Below are positions 44,685 to 53,568 of a stretch of 64,000 nucleotides of DNA, one piece after another; within the stretch, counting starts at the first letter, position 1, and the number at the start of each line of letters is the position of its first letter. The stretch lies in the NCBI RefSeq assembly GCF_902813185.1, contig NZ_LR778301.1, positions 620,001-684,000 of the forward strand. The letters are read 5' to 3'. Origin of the DNA: Denitratisoma oestradiolicum. GTDB taxonomy: Bacteria > Pseudomonadota > Gammaproteobacteria > Burkholderiales > Rhodocyclaceae. A program made the position numbers and the translations under genes. The notes below the pieces were generated by a model. It made no database searches, was not told where the DNA came from, and was given only the letters and a program-made list of their open reading frames with translations.

Positions 44685-46454
44685 GTGAAAGCGTGGATCG
44701 ATTTCCCTTGTGAGGATGGCAGCCGTTTGCGCCGTGCCTTTTCCCGACCGCAACAGGTATTGCTTGCCTATCGTAGCGACGAGGTGGCGGCGGTGTTGGC
44801 AGCGGCCGAGGATCATGGCCGACGCGGAGGCTGGGCCGTGGGCTATCTGGCCTACGAGGCGGCGCCGGCCTTCGATCGGGCACTGCGGACGCATCAGCCC
44901 CGCTCAGGCCAGCCCCTGGCCCGCTTCGCTCTCTATGACAGCCCCGATGAACCCCGGGAGCCTGCGCCTGCATCGGCGGGCGGTTTCCGTTGCGGCCCCT
45001 GGCGCCTGGAATCCTCCCGTGCGGCCGTCGAAGCCCAGGTGGCGTCCATCGTCCGGGCCATCGGCGACGGCCGTTACTATCAGGTGAATCTCAGCGCCCG
45101 TCTGGAGGCGGCCTTCGAGGGGGAGCCCGGTGTCCTGTTCCAGGCCCTGCGCCAGACACAGCCGGAGGCCTATTGCGCCTGCCTCGACGGCGGCGACTGG
45201 CAACTGCTCTCGGTCTCCCCGGAGCTGTTTTTCGACTGGACACCCTCGGGAGAACTGACGACCCGTCCCATGAAGGGCACCGCCCCGCGCCATGCCGATC
45301 CGGTCCGGGATGCCGCTGCCCGGCAGGGCTTGCGGGAATCCGACAAGGAGCGGGCGGAAAACCTGATGATCGTGGACCTGCTGCGCAACGACCTGTCCCG
45401 GCTGGCTCGGCCCGGTTCGGTAACGGTGCCGCGCCTGTTCGAGATCGAGGCTCTGCCCACAGCCTGGCAGATGACCTCCACGGTGCGCTGCCAAACTCGG
45501 CCGGGGCTGGGACTGGCCGACGTTTTCGGTGCCCTGTTTCCCTGCGGTTCGGTGACGGGAGCGCCCAAGGTGGCTGCCATGGCCGCCATCGCTGAACGGG
45601 AAGTCTCGCCCCGGGGCGCCTATTGCGGCGCCATCGGCCTGGTGGCGCCTGGCGGCCATGCCCGGTTCAGTGTCGGTATCCGCACCGTGAGCCTGGATCG
45701 GGGTCTGGCCCGCTGCGGCATCGGCAGCGGTGTGACCTGGGATTCCAGGCCCGCAGACGAATACGAGGAATGGCTGGTGAAGCGCCGCTTCCTGCTGCGG
45801 GCCAGCGCCCATTTTGAACTGCTGGAAACCCTGCGCCTGGAGAACGGCGCCTACTGGCTGTTGCCGGGGCATCTGGCCCGGCTCGGGGCCAGCGCCGAAC
45901 ACTTCGGCTTTGCCTGGGATGAAGGAGCGGTCCGTCAAGCACTTGAGACCATGGCGGCCAACCATGGTGCGGGTACATGGAGGGTCCGTCTGCTGCTGGA
46001 CCGACAGGGCCGCCCCCGGCTGGAAATCTTCGCCCTGGAACCGACTCCGCCGGAAATCGTCATCGCCCTGGCATACGGCCCCGTGGATAGCGGCGACGAG
46101 TTCCTCCGCCACAAGACCACCGAACGTGGAGCCTATGGGAGCCACGAACCGCAGCAGGGAACTTTCGATACCCTGCTGTGGAACGAGCGGAGCGAGATCA
46201 CCGAATTCACCCGGGGCAATGTGGTGGTGGAACTGGAGGGGCGTCGGGTGACGCCGTTCCTGATTGGTGGCCTGCTGCCGGGCGTGCTGCGGGCGGACAT
46301 GCTGGCTCGGGGCGAAATCGTAGAAGCCGTGATTCGTCGTGAGGACCTGGCCCGGGCCACGGGGCTTTGGTTCATCAACAGCGTGCGCGGCATGTTGCCC
46401 GCCAGGCTGGAGTCCCATGCTCCGGTGCGCATTTTGGGAGATGACTCATGCTGA
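44685..46454 (+). CDS. pabB: Aminodeoxychorismate synthase component I fused to aminodeoxychorismate lyase
   Basis: 589 residues from GTG 44685. Residues 1-375 are a chorismate-binding PabB domain (YYQVNLSARLEAAFEG, LSVSPELFF, TRPMKGTAPRHADP, FPCGSVTGAPKVAAM, GIGSGVTWDS). Residues 378-589 are a class IV PLP-dependent lyase like PabC (FELLETLRLENGAYWLL, HKTTERGAYG with the PLP Lys, LWNERSEITEFTRGNVV). Together they convert chorismate plus ammonia to 4-aminobenzoate for folate. No glutaminase partner (PabA) is in the window. The fused form is common in Proteobacteria. The 3' end overlaps the cupredoxin start by 7 nt. Confidence 0.94.
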   Translation: MKAWIDFPCEDGSRLRRAFSRPQQVLLAYRSDEVAAVLAAAEDHGRRGGWAVGYLAYEAAPAFDRALRTHQPRSGQPLARFALYDSPDEPREPAPASAGGFRCGPWRLESSRAAVEAQVASIVRAIGDGRYYQVNLSARLEAAFEGEPGVLFQALRQTQPEAYCACLDGGDWQLLSVSPELFFDWTPSGELTTRPMKGTAPRHADPVRDAAARQGLRESDKERAENLMIVDLLRNDLSRLARPGSVTVPRLFEIEALPTAWQMTSTVRCQTRPGLGLADVFGALFPCGSVTGAPKVAAMAAIAEREVSPRGAYCGAIGLVAPGGHARFSVGIRTVSLDRGLARCGIGSGVTWDSRPADEYEEWLVKRRFLLRASAHFELLETLRLENGAYWLLPGHLARLGASAEHFGFAWDEGAVRQALETMAANHGAGTWRVRLLLDRQGRPRLEIFALEPTPPEIVIALAYGPVDSGDEFLRHKTTERGAYGSHEPQQGTFDTLLWNERSEITEFTRGNVVVELEGRRVTPFLIGGLLPGVLRADMLARGEIVEAVIRREDLARATGLWFINSVRGMLPARLESHAPVRILGDDSC

Positions 46455-46795
46455 AGCCTTTCTACCTGGCGCTCGCACTGGCGACGGCCAGCCTGCGTGT
46501 CCTGGCGGCTGAAGTGGAGATCGGCATCGCCGACTATCGTTTCGATCATCCCATCGTGAAGATCGCTCCGGGCGATACTGTGCGCTGGGTCAACAAGGAA
46601 AAGCGCACCAGTCATTCGGTGTTCTTTTTCGCCGAGAGCCTGGAGTCGGAGCGGCTGTTCCCCGGGGAAACCTGGAGCCGCCGCTTCGATGTGCCCGGTA
46701 TCTACCCCTACCGTTGCGGTCCTCACCCCGAGATGCAGGGAGAAGTGATGGTGGCGCCTGTCGAGTCTTCAGAGCAGGCCCAGCCCGCCCAGTAA
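46448..46795 (+). CDS. Secreted cupredoxin (plastocyanin/amicyanin-like)
   Basis: 115 residues. A signal peptide (KPFYLALALATASLRVLAAE) precedes a small beta-sandwich with the copper ligands His (TSHSVFFF), Cys (YPYRCGPHPEMQGEV), His and Met in a type 1 blue-copper arrangement. A periplasmic one-electron carrier or copper-binding protein. Translated with the pabB fusion through a 7-nt overlap, although the functions are unrelated. Its last 27 nt overlap the 3' end of the leftward chromate-transporter gene. Confidence 0.9.
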   Translation: MLKPFYLALALATASLRVLAAEVEIGIADYRFDHPIVKIAPGDTVRWVNKEKRTSHSVFFFAESLESERLFPGETWSRRFDVPGIYPYRCGPHPEMQGEVMVAPVESSEQAQPAQ

Positions 46796-47296
46796 TCCGC
46801 CCGCCGCCAGCAGCCAGAGCGGGTTGATCCGGGTGTGCCAGGCCAGGGCCATGACCCCTGCTGTGAGTATCCACGCCGCTGGACTGTGGTCCGCGGTGCG
46901 GGCCAGAAGCCAGGCGGTGGAGACCACCAGGCCCACGGTCATGGCCAGGAGGCCGTCCTGGACGCGTACCCGCCAGGGGCTGGCACGGAAGCGATCCCAG
47001 AGCCGGGCCACGGCATAGGCCAGGAGGCTGCTGGGCAGGCAGAAGGCCAGGGTGGCCAGCAACGCGCCGGGGAGTCCCGCCACATGCCAACCCACCAGGG
47101 TGACGATCAGCAGATTGGGGCCGGGGGCGCCCTGGGCGATGGCGAACAGATCGTTGAATTCCCGGGCGCTCATCCACTGGCCCTGTTCCACCACGATGCG
47201 CTGCATTTCCGGCACCACGGCGCTGGCGCCGCCGAAGGTGAGCAGGGACAGGGTCGCCAGTTGCAGGGCCAGGCCGAGCAGAGGATCAGCCTTCAT
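46769..47296 (-). CDS. chrA: Chromate transporter half-protein (CHR family), second of pair
   Basis: 175 residues with about six hydrophobic helices: LQLATLSLLTFGGASAVVPE, the family signature APGPNLLIVTLVGW and LLAAGGLLGGLGLL. It is a single-domain (short-chain) CHR protein; two such halves make the equivalent of one ChrA. Starts inside the stop of the other half (ATGA at 47296-47293). These pairs export chromate or a related oxyanion; chromate resistance is not certain. Confidence 0.9.
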   Translation of the reverse strand: MKADPLLGLALQLATLSLLTFGGASAVVPEMQRIVVEQGQWMSAREFNDLFAIAQGAPGPNLLIVTLVGWHVAGLPGALLATLAFCLPSSLLAYAVARLWDRFRASPWRVRVQDGLLAMTVGLVVSTAWLLARTADHSPAAWILTAGVMALAWHTRINPLWLLAAGGLLGGLGLL

Positions 47297-47838
47297 CGGG
47301 GTCGTGCCGCCAGGATGGAAAGGGGCGCCAGCACCAGCATCACCGGTCCCAGGGGCAGGCGCAGCAAGCCCACGGCGACGAAGGTGGCAAGCAGGAACAG
47401 CAGGCCGGCCCGGGCGCCCCGGCGTTCCAGGGGGCGGGCCATTTTCAGGGCCATGTCGGCGATCAGCCCGGCCGCCGCCGCAGCCACGCCGTTGAGCACC
47501 CGGCCCATGAGTTCCATTTGCCCGTAGCGATCGTAGATCATCCCCAGCAGGATGACGATGGCTACCGGCGCCGCCAGCAAGCCCAGCAGGGCCGCCAGGG
47601 CGCCGGGGATGCCCCGGTAGCGGCTGCCCACCAGAACGGCGAGATTACCGATATTGGGGCCGGGGAGGAACTGGCACAGGGCCAGCAGATTGGCAAACTC
47701 CGTTGGTTCCAGCCAGCGGCGCTGGTCCACCAGTTCCCGTCGCGCCCAGGGCAGGGCGCCGCCGAAGGCCCTTAGGGAAATTCCCTGGAAGGCCAGGAAC
47801 AACTGGACCAGTCCCGGCGTGGGGCCGGCTGGCCTCAT
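47293..47838 (-). CDS. chrA: Chromate transporter half-protein (CHR family), first of pair
   Basis: 181 residues, membrane protein. It carries QGISLRAFGGALPWARREL, the signature FLPGPNIGNLAVLVG and a long hydrophobic tail (AGLLFLLATFVAVGLLRLPL). Starts inside the stop of the Lon-like gene and ends inside the start of the second half, so lon-like, chrA and chrA form one coupled leftward unit. Confidence 0.9.
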   Translation of the reverse strand: MRPAGPTPGLVQLFLAFQGISLRAFGGALPWARRELVDQRRWLEPTEFANLLALCQFLPGPNIGNLAVLVGSRYRGIPGALAALLGLLAAPVAIVILLGMIYDRYGQMELMGRVLNGVAAAAAGLIADMALKMARPLERRGARAGLLFLLATFVAVGLLRLPLGPVMLVLAPLSILAARPR

Positions 47839-50258
47839 TTGCGCAGACGCTTGCGGTGGCGTCGGCTCGGGGCGCCATAGACCTGGCGCAGGGCCGACAG
47901 CTCGGCGATCTGGGAGGCCACCGCATGGTTGATGCTGCCTATGGGTACATTGCCCTGGGCATCGGGGGCGCCGGCGGCAATGCCGGTCAGCAGTTCAATG
48001 GCCTGGTCCACGTCAGTCACGCCATGAATCTGGAAGCGCCCGGCGGCGCAGGCGGCCACCACGTCCTCCCGCAGCATCAGGTGCTTGATGTTGGCCTTAG
48101 GGATCAGTACCCCCTGGTCGCCGCTGAGGCCCCGGGCGGCGCAGAGGTCGAAGAAGCCCTCGATCTTTTCATTGACGCCGCCGATGGCCTGGACCTGGCC
48201 GTGCTGGTTCACCGAGCCGGTCATGGCCAGGGACTGGCGAATGGGGGCGCCGGCCAGGGCCGAGAGCAGGGCGCAGAGTTCCGCCAGGGAGGCCGAGTCT
48301 CCCTCCACGGGACCGTAGGACTGCTCGAAGACCAGACTGGCCGAGAGGGACAGGGGTAGTTCCCGGGCGAAGCGGGAGGCCAGGAAGGAGGAAAGGATCA
48401 TTACCCCCTTGGAATGAATGGCGCCCCCCATTTCCGATTCCCGCTCGATGTCCAGCACGTCCCCTTCTCCCAGGCGAACCGTGGCGCTGATGCGTACCGG
48501 ATGGCCGAAGGCCGCGTCCCCCAGCTCCCCCACGGCCAGGCCATTGACCTGGCCGACCCGGGTGCCGCTGGTGTCGATCAGCAGGATCTCGCGCTTCATC
48601 GCATCCAGGATACGTTCCGGAATTCGGCTGTTGCGGCGCCGCTGGGCCTCCAGGGCTGCCACCACATCGTCGCGCTCGATCCGTTCGTGGCCGGCCCGGG
48701 CTGCCTGATGATCGGCCTGTTGGAGCAGATCGGATACATGGCGGCTGGCGGTGGACAGTCGCTCCGCATCCTCGGCGAGGCGGGCCGCATGCTCGATCAC
48801 CCGGGCCACCGCCTCCCGGTGCAGGGGTCGCAGCCTGTTCTGGCGGGCCAGGGTGGCCACCAGCCGGGCATAGAGTCGGGTCTGCTCGGGGCAGCGCTCC
48901 ACGCTGTCGTCGAAATCTGCCGCCACCTTGAACAGGAAGGGGAATTCCGGGTCGTATTCCCGCAGCAGGTAGTAGATCAATCTCTCGCCGAACAGCACCA
49001 CCTTTACGTCCAGGGGCATGGGTTCCGGCTCCAGGGACTGGGTGCTGACCAGGCCATAGACCTGGCCCAGGGATTCGATGCGCACCTGGCCCGACTTCAG
49101 CGCCCGCTTCAGGCCTTCCCAGGCATAGGGCTGGGCCAGCACCTTTTCCACGTCCAGCAGCAGATAGCCCCCGTTGGCCCGGTGCAGGGCGCCACCGCGG
49201 ATCATGGTGAAGTTGGTGACCAGGGCGCCGAAATGGGCGATCTGGTCCACTCGGCCCACCAGGTTCGGATAAGTGGGGTGGTCCTCGCAGACCAGGGGCA
49301 GGCCGGTATTGCCGTCCTGGTCCACCACCAGGTTGACCAGGTAGCGCTGGGCCGTGATGCGCCCGGTCAATTCCGTGGTGCCGGATTCCCCCTCGCTCTT
49401 GGACTCGTCCTTGAGTTCGCTGCCCACCTCCATGACGTCGGTCATGGCGCCGTCGAGAAAGGCCAGCACCTCGGGCAGGTCGACGTAGCCGGCCTTGATG
49501 TCCTCGATCAGGTGGCCCACCGCCAGGCTCATGGTGTCCCGGGACAACTGCTTGATCCGAGTCTGAACCTCCCGCCGCCAGCGCGGGAAGAGCCGCATCA
49601 ACTGTTGCAGTTCCTCGCCGAAGCGGCTGATCAGGGCGCCGAAACGCTCCCTTTCCGCGTCGGGCAGCTTGGCGAACTCCTCGGGACCCAGGGCCTCGTG
49701 GTCCTTGACCGGAGCGAAGATGAAGCCATGGGGCGTGCGCAGCAGGGCCAGGCCCTCCTCCCCCGCCTGTTGCCCGAGTTGTTGCAGGGCGGCTTCCTCC
49801 CGTTGCTTCAGTTCTTCCTGTACCGCTTCCACGTTGTTGCGGAAATCCTCGCTCTCGAAGGCGGTGGCAATGGCGGTGGGCAGCTCCCGGGCGAATTCCT
49901 GCATGTCCCTCCGCAGCCCGGCGCCCCGTCCGGGGGGCAGGCGCAGCAGACGGGGTTTTTCCGGGGTGTCGAAATTATTGACGTAGCACCAGTCCGGCGG
50001 CGCCGACTGGTCCAGGGTGCCGCCTGCGATCAGGCGCTTGACCAAGGCATGGCGCCCGCTGCCTGGTTCCCCCAGCACGAACACGTTGTAGCCCGGCTGC
50101 TTCATGGCGATGCCCAGTTCCACCGCCTCCGTGGCCCGGGGCTGGTCCAGGGATTCGATGCCGGCCTCCAGTTGATCCGTGGTCTCGAAGTCCAACAGCG
50201 CCGGATCGCAGCGCCGGTAGAGCTGTTCGGGAGGGAGAAGCGAGGTCGGTGCGTTCAT
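47835..50258 (-). CDS. Lon-related AAA+ protease (LonB-like, soluble)
   Basis: 807 residues from ATG 50258 (an in-frame ATG at 50285 adds nine residues). N-terminal AAA+ domain with a P-loop VFVLGEPGSGRHALVKRL, in which the usual Lys is Arg, and Walker B-like NGGYLLLDVEKVLAQPYA. The C-terminal Lon-type protease domain has the Ser-Lys dyad in VEGDSASLAELCALL and GGVNEKIEGFFDLC. This fits the COG1067 Lon-related group, which is distinct from housekeeping Lon. Role in protein quality control is inferred. Coupled by ATGA overlap to the chromate-transporter genes. Confidence 0.9.
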   Translation of the reverse strand: MNAPTSLLPPEQLYRRCDPALLDFETTDQLEAGIESLDQPRATEAVELGIAMKQPGYNVFVLGEPGSGRHALVKRLIAGGTLDQSAPPDWCYVNNFDTPEKPRLLRLPPGRGAGLRRDMQEFARELPTAIATAFESEDFRNNVEAVQEELKQREEAALQQLGQQAGEEGLALLRTPHGFIFAPVKDHEALGPEEFAKLPDAERERFGALISRFGEELQQLMRLFPRWRREVQTRIKQLSRDTMSLAVGHLIEDIKAGYVDLPEVLAFLDGAMTDVMEVGSELKDESKSEGESGTTELTGRITAQRYLVNLVVDQDGNTGLPLVCEDHPTYPNLVGRVDQIAHFGALVTNFTMIRGGALHRANGGYLLLDVEKVLAQPYAWEGLKRALKSGQVRIESLGQVYGLVSTQSLEPEPMPLDVKVVLFGERLIYYLLREYDPEFPFLFKVAADFDDSVERCPEQTRLYARLVATLARQNRLRPLHREAVARVIEHAARLAEDAERLSTASRHVSDLLQQADHQAARAGHERIERDDVVAALEAQRRRNSRIPERILDAMKREILLIDTSGTRVGQVNGLAVGELGDAAFGHPVRISATVRLGEGDVLDIERESEMGGAIHSKGVMILSSFLASRFARELPLSLSASLVFEQSYGPVEGDSASLAELCALLSALAGAPIRQSLAMTGSVNQHGQVQAIGGVNEKIEGFFDLCAARGLSGDQGVLIPKANIKHLMLREDVVAACAAGRFQIHGVTDVDQAIELLTGIAAGAPDAQGNVPIGSINHAVASQIAELSALRQVYGAPSRRHRKRLRK

Positions 50259-50297
50259 GTTGGTCAGGAGCCCCGGAAATTTCATGCAGGTTCTATT

Positions 50298-50353
50298 CTA
50301 GGGTCTGTTCTCATTCAGTCGGCGCCCGTCGCCTGAATGAGAACAGACCCTAG
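50298..50353. repeat. 21-bp perfect inverted repeat (possible miniature element)
   Basis: CTAGGGTCTGTTCTCATTCA(G) and its exact complement (C)TGAATGAGAACAGACCCTAG flank a 14-nt GC-rich loop containing GGCGCC. It sits 40 bp upstream of the Lon-like gene and 166 bp before the hemerythrin gene. It could be a small non-autonomous element with CTAG ends or a bidirectional hairpin. No transposase is near. Confidence 0.7.
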
Positions 50354-50518
50354 TCCCCGGATTTTTTGGCAAGCCAGGTGGCCGATGGGGTGCCCTGCCG
50401 TGAATGTCATGTAGTCCGGTATGCTGCGCATGGTTCGCCGCCTGGCCTGATATGAGCGCCCCCTCTGACATACCCGCAGCCACTGTCCGGGCGGCATCAT
50501 CAACGAAAGGAAAAATTA

Positions 50519-50944
50519 ATGCGTCTGGTATGGAATGAGTCCCTGCGGACAGGAATACACGACATCGATCTGCAGCACCAGGAACTGATCGAAATCATCA
50601 ACGAACTGGAGGCCGTCAACGAAGAAAATCAGGCGGCAGCCGATATCGACAAGGGCATCGCCCGGCTGTTCGCCTATGTCTTTTTTCATTTCGAGACGGA
50701 GGAAACCATCATCCGCTCCCGGATCGAAGGCACTCCCCATGCCGACCGTCATGCTCAGGAGCACCTCCAGTTCGTCGGCCACCTGGAGGCATTCAAGAAG
50801 CTTTCAGCGGAACGCCAGCGTCAGGCCCTTGTTCCCTTGCTGGATTATCTGAAGCATTGGCTGCTTGCCCATGTGATGGGGACGGATCAGGAGCTTGCCC
50901 GGAGTATCGACCCGGGGCAGGGAAACGCGCCGCCGTCGGCCTGA
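50519..50944 (+). CDS. Bacteriohemerythrin
   Basis: 141 residues, four-helix bundle with all iron-ligand signatures in order: GIHDIDLQHQELIEII, YVFFHFETEETIIRS, HADRHAQEHLQFVGH and HWLLAHVMGTDQEL. Binds oxygen at a di-iron centre; bacterial forms deliver or sense oxygen. Stand-alone gene, no signal peptide, so cytosolic. Preceded by AAAGGAAAAATTA, a good ribosome-binding site. Confidence 0.95.
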   Translation: MRLVWNESLRTGIHDIDLQHQELIEIINELEAVNEENQAAADIDKGIARLFAYVFFHFETEETIIRSRIEGTPHADRHAQEHLQFVGHLEAFKKLSAERQRQALVPLLDYLKHWLLAHVMGTDQELARSIDPGQGNAPPSA

Positions 50945-51155
50945 GGCGGCGTCTGATCGGGCGGGTTGAGGGGCCGGGGCGCCCCTACTACCATAATTCT
51001 CGTGGCTTGGTGGTCCTATCCGGGCTAAAATAGCGACCCATCTCCTGGCAGCGTACCGCTTCCGTACGCCCTCCGCGGGTTTTTCGCGCGTTTTTCGCGC
51101 TATGGCCCCCGCCCCCCGGCGCTGCCCATTTCGCTGTATTTCCCGGTATTTCCCC

Positions 51156-53225
51156 ATGTCCGCCATCGAACGCTTTGACCAGTTGGGTCTTTCTCCTTCC
51201 CTATTGCAGGGCCTTGAAGCCCTCGGCTACGAGACGCCCTCGCCGATCCAGGCGGCCTGCATTCCCCGACTGCTGGCCGGCCATGACATTCTGGGCGAGG
51301 CCCAGACTGGCACCGGCAAGACCGCGGCTTTCGCCCTGCCTCTGCTGGCGCAGCTCGACCTGGCCCAGCGGCGGCCCCAGGCACTGATCCTCACCCCCAC
51401 CCGTGAACTGGCGATCCAGGTGGCGGAAGCCCTGCAAAGCTACGCCCACTTCATGCCCGGCTTCCATGTGCTGCCGGTGTATGGCGGCCAGAGCATGGTG
51501 GTGCAGTTGCGTGCTCTGGACCGGGGCGCCCATGTGATCGTCGGCACCCCGGGACGGGTGATGGATCACCTGGAGCGCAAGAGCCTCAACCTGGAAGGCT
51601 TGAAGACCCTGGTGCTGGACGAGGCCGACGAGATGCTGCGGATGGGCTTCATCGATGATGTGGAATGGATACTCGAACACACGCCCAGCACCCGCCAGAC
51701 CGCCCTGTTCTCCGCCACCATGCCCGAGGCCATCCGGCGCGTGGCCCGCACTCATCTGCGGGAGCCCCAGGAGGTGAAGATCAAGTCGGCCACTTCCACG
51801 GTCACCGCCATCCGCCAGCGTTACTGGCAGGTGGCGGGCAACAAGCTCGATGCCCTGACCCGCATTCTGGAAGTGGAGGAGAATTTCGACGCCGCTCTCA
51901 TCTTCGTGCGCACCAAGCTCGCCACCGTGGAGCTGGCGGAGAAGCTGGAAGCACGGGGCTATGCCGCCGCGGCCCTGAGCGGCGACCTGCAGCAGGCTCA
52001 GCGTGAGCGGGTGATCGAACAATTGAAGAACAAGACCCTGGACATCGTGGTGGCCACCGACGTGGCCGCGCGAGGCATCGACGTGCCCCGCGTCAGTCAT
52101 GTGATCAACTACGACATTCCCTACGACACCGAGGCCTACGTGCATCGCATCGGCCGCACCGGCCGGGCCGGCCGCGCCGGCACCGCCATCCTGTTCATCG
52201 CCCCCCGGGAAAAGCGCATGTTGCGGGTGATCGAACAGGCCACCCGCCAGCCCATCGAGCCCATGCAGTTGCCCAGCATGGAGGACGTGGTGGACCGCCG
52301 CGTGTCCCAGTTCAAGCGTCAGGTGGTGGAGGTGCTGGGGGCAGGGAACCTGGGCTTTTTCGAGGATGTGGTGCATCAGATCGAGCGGGAGCAGAACCTG
52401 GACACCATGGAGATCGCCGCCGCCCTGGCCTGGCTGGTGCAGAAGGACCGGCCCCTGCAAATGGTGCCCGCGCACGCTGCGGAGCCCGGCCGGCGCGAGT
52501 CGGAAGCCCGTTCCACAAGGGAGGAACGTCCCGCATTTCAACAGGAACGTCCCGCATTTCAAAAGGAGCGTCCGGCCTACCGGGATGCGTCGCCGGCGCC
52601 CCGTGCCGAACGTCCCGCCCGGCCGTCTTCCGGGGCACGGAACGGCCTGGCACGCTATCGCATCGAGGTGGGCCGCAACCACGGCGTCACGCCCAAGAAC
52701 ATCGTCGGCGCCATCGCCAACGAAGCCAATATCGAAAGCCGCTACATCGGCCAGATCGACCTGTTCGACGAGTTCAGCACCGTGGAACTGCCGGACACGC
52801 TCTCCGCGGATGTCCTGGGGGTGCTGAAGCGGGTGCGGGTTCAGGGGCGGCCCCTGGAGATCGTTCTGGATCATGGCGACCAGGCCGCCAGCCGTCCGCC
52901 CCGCAAACCCTGGGCAGGAGACGAGCGCCCGGCTCGTCCTTCCTTCTCCAAGGGGGACCATGACCAGCCCCGCCGCGAAGGCGGCTTTGGCAAACCGCCC
53001 CGTAGCGGGGGCTTTGATCAGCCCCGACGTGAGGGAGGCTTCGCCAAACCGTCCAAGGAGGGCGGTTTCGGCAAGCCCTTCAAGGACGGTGCGCACAAGC
53101 CCCACAAGGATGGCGCTCCCGCCAAACCCTTCAAGGAAGGCGGCTTTTCCAAGCCCCGCCGCGAAGCCGGTGCCGACGCCCCACGCAAGCCCGGGGTGGT
53201 GCATAAGGGCAAGCGCCACAGTTAA
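51156..53225 (+). CDS. DEAD-box ATP-dependent RNA helicase (DeaD/CsdA-like)
   Basis: 689 residues from ATG 51156, which gives the family-like MSAIERFDQLGLSPSLLQGL; an upstream in-frame ATG adds a non-conserved tail. Core motifs: Q-motif region, AQTGTGKTAAFALP (I), PTRELAIQ (Ia), VLDEADEMLRMGF (II), SATMPEA (III), VATDVAARGID (V) and HRIGRTGRAGRAG (VI). After the core comes a DbpA-type RNA-binding domain (RYRIEVGRNHGVTPKNIVGA). A low-complexity basic tail has repeats such as EGGFGKP, SGGFDQP and EGGFAKP, and an earlier ERPAFQ triplet repeat. It acts in ribosome assembly or mRNA decay, often at low temperature. Confidence 0.95.
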   Translation: MSAIERFDQLGLSPSLLQGLEALGYETPSPIQAACIPRLLAGHDILGEAQTGTGKTAAFALPLLAQLDLAQRRPQALILTPTRELAIQVAEALQSYAHFMPGFHVLPVYGGQSMVVQLRALDRGAHVIVGTPGRVMDHLERKSLNLEGLKTLVLDEADEMLRMGFIDDVEWILEHTPSTRQTALFSATMPEAIRRVARTHLREPQEVKIKSATSTVTAIRQRYWQVAGNKLDALTRILEVEENFDAALIFVRTKLATVELAEKLEARGYAAAALSGDLQQAQRERVIEQLKNKTLDIVVATDVAARGIDVPRVSHVINYDIPYDTEAYVHRIGRTGRAGRAGTAILFIAPREKRMLRVIEQATRQPIEPMQLPSMEDVVDRRVSQFKRQVVEVLGAGNLGFFEDVVHQIEREQNLDTMEIAAALAWLVQKDRPLQMVPAHAAEPGRRESEARSTREERPAFQQERPAFQKERPAYRDASPAPRAERPARPSSGARNGLARYRIEVGRNHGVTPKNIVGAIANEANIESRYIGQIDLFDEFSTVELPDTLSADVLGVLKRVRVQGRPLEIVLDHGDQAASRPPRKPWAGDERPARPSFSKGDHDQPRREGGFGKPPRSGGFDQPRREGGFAKPSKEGGFGKPFKDGAHKPHKDGAPAKPFKEGGFSKPRREAGADAPRKPGVVHKGKRHS

Positions 53226-53239
53226 GGGCGCTGATTTAT

Positions 53240-53330
53240 TCGTCATCCCGGCGAAAGAACGTCACCCCGGACCTGATCCGGGGTCCTGTTCGTTGATTTT
53301 CCTGGATTCCGGCTTTCGCCGGAATGACGG
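53240..53330. repeat. Dispersed inverted repeat after the DEAD-box gene
   Basis: The ends GTCATCCCGGCGAAAG and CTTTCGCCGGAATGAC are inverted, with CACCCCGGACCTGATCCGGG between. This resembles the common proteobacterial intergenic repeats built on CCGGCGAAAGCCGG. It lies at the 3' end of the helicase gene. Confidence 0.7.
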
Positions 53331-53344
53331 AATTGCATCAATTC

Positions 53345-53520
53345 GCGTCTCCTTGACCTGAAAAACGAGCTTTCCCGCGGGGCCGGCCTGACCGAAGGAA
53401 ATCCCTTTGGGACAAGGGAAAGCGGCGCGCGGCGCCAGCCGCAACCTCTCGGTGCCGCCACGGAGTGCCCCGTAATATTGAGCGGAGCGAACCGTATCGA
53501 ACCCCCCGGAGGGGGGCGAG
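53345..53520. repeat. Junction repeat R2 upstream of alanine dehydrogenase
   Basis: From AACGAGCTTTCCCGCGGGGC through CCGCAACCTCTCGGTGCCGC and CCGTAATATTGAGCGGAGCG to CCCCCCGGAGGGGGGCGAGC. Same family as the outer part of 43077-43347, in opposite orientation. With the preceding repeat it fills the 53226-53568 gap. Confidence 0.75.
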
Positions 53521-53568
53521 CCTTTCTGGTGCCCGTGGCATACTCGTCTCCCAGAACGGGAGGCGAGC

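Noticed and set aside
48414..50336. 640-codon plus-strand frame opposite the Lon-like gene
   Set aside because: Antisense artefact of codon bias; the minus strand has protease and P-loop motifs.
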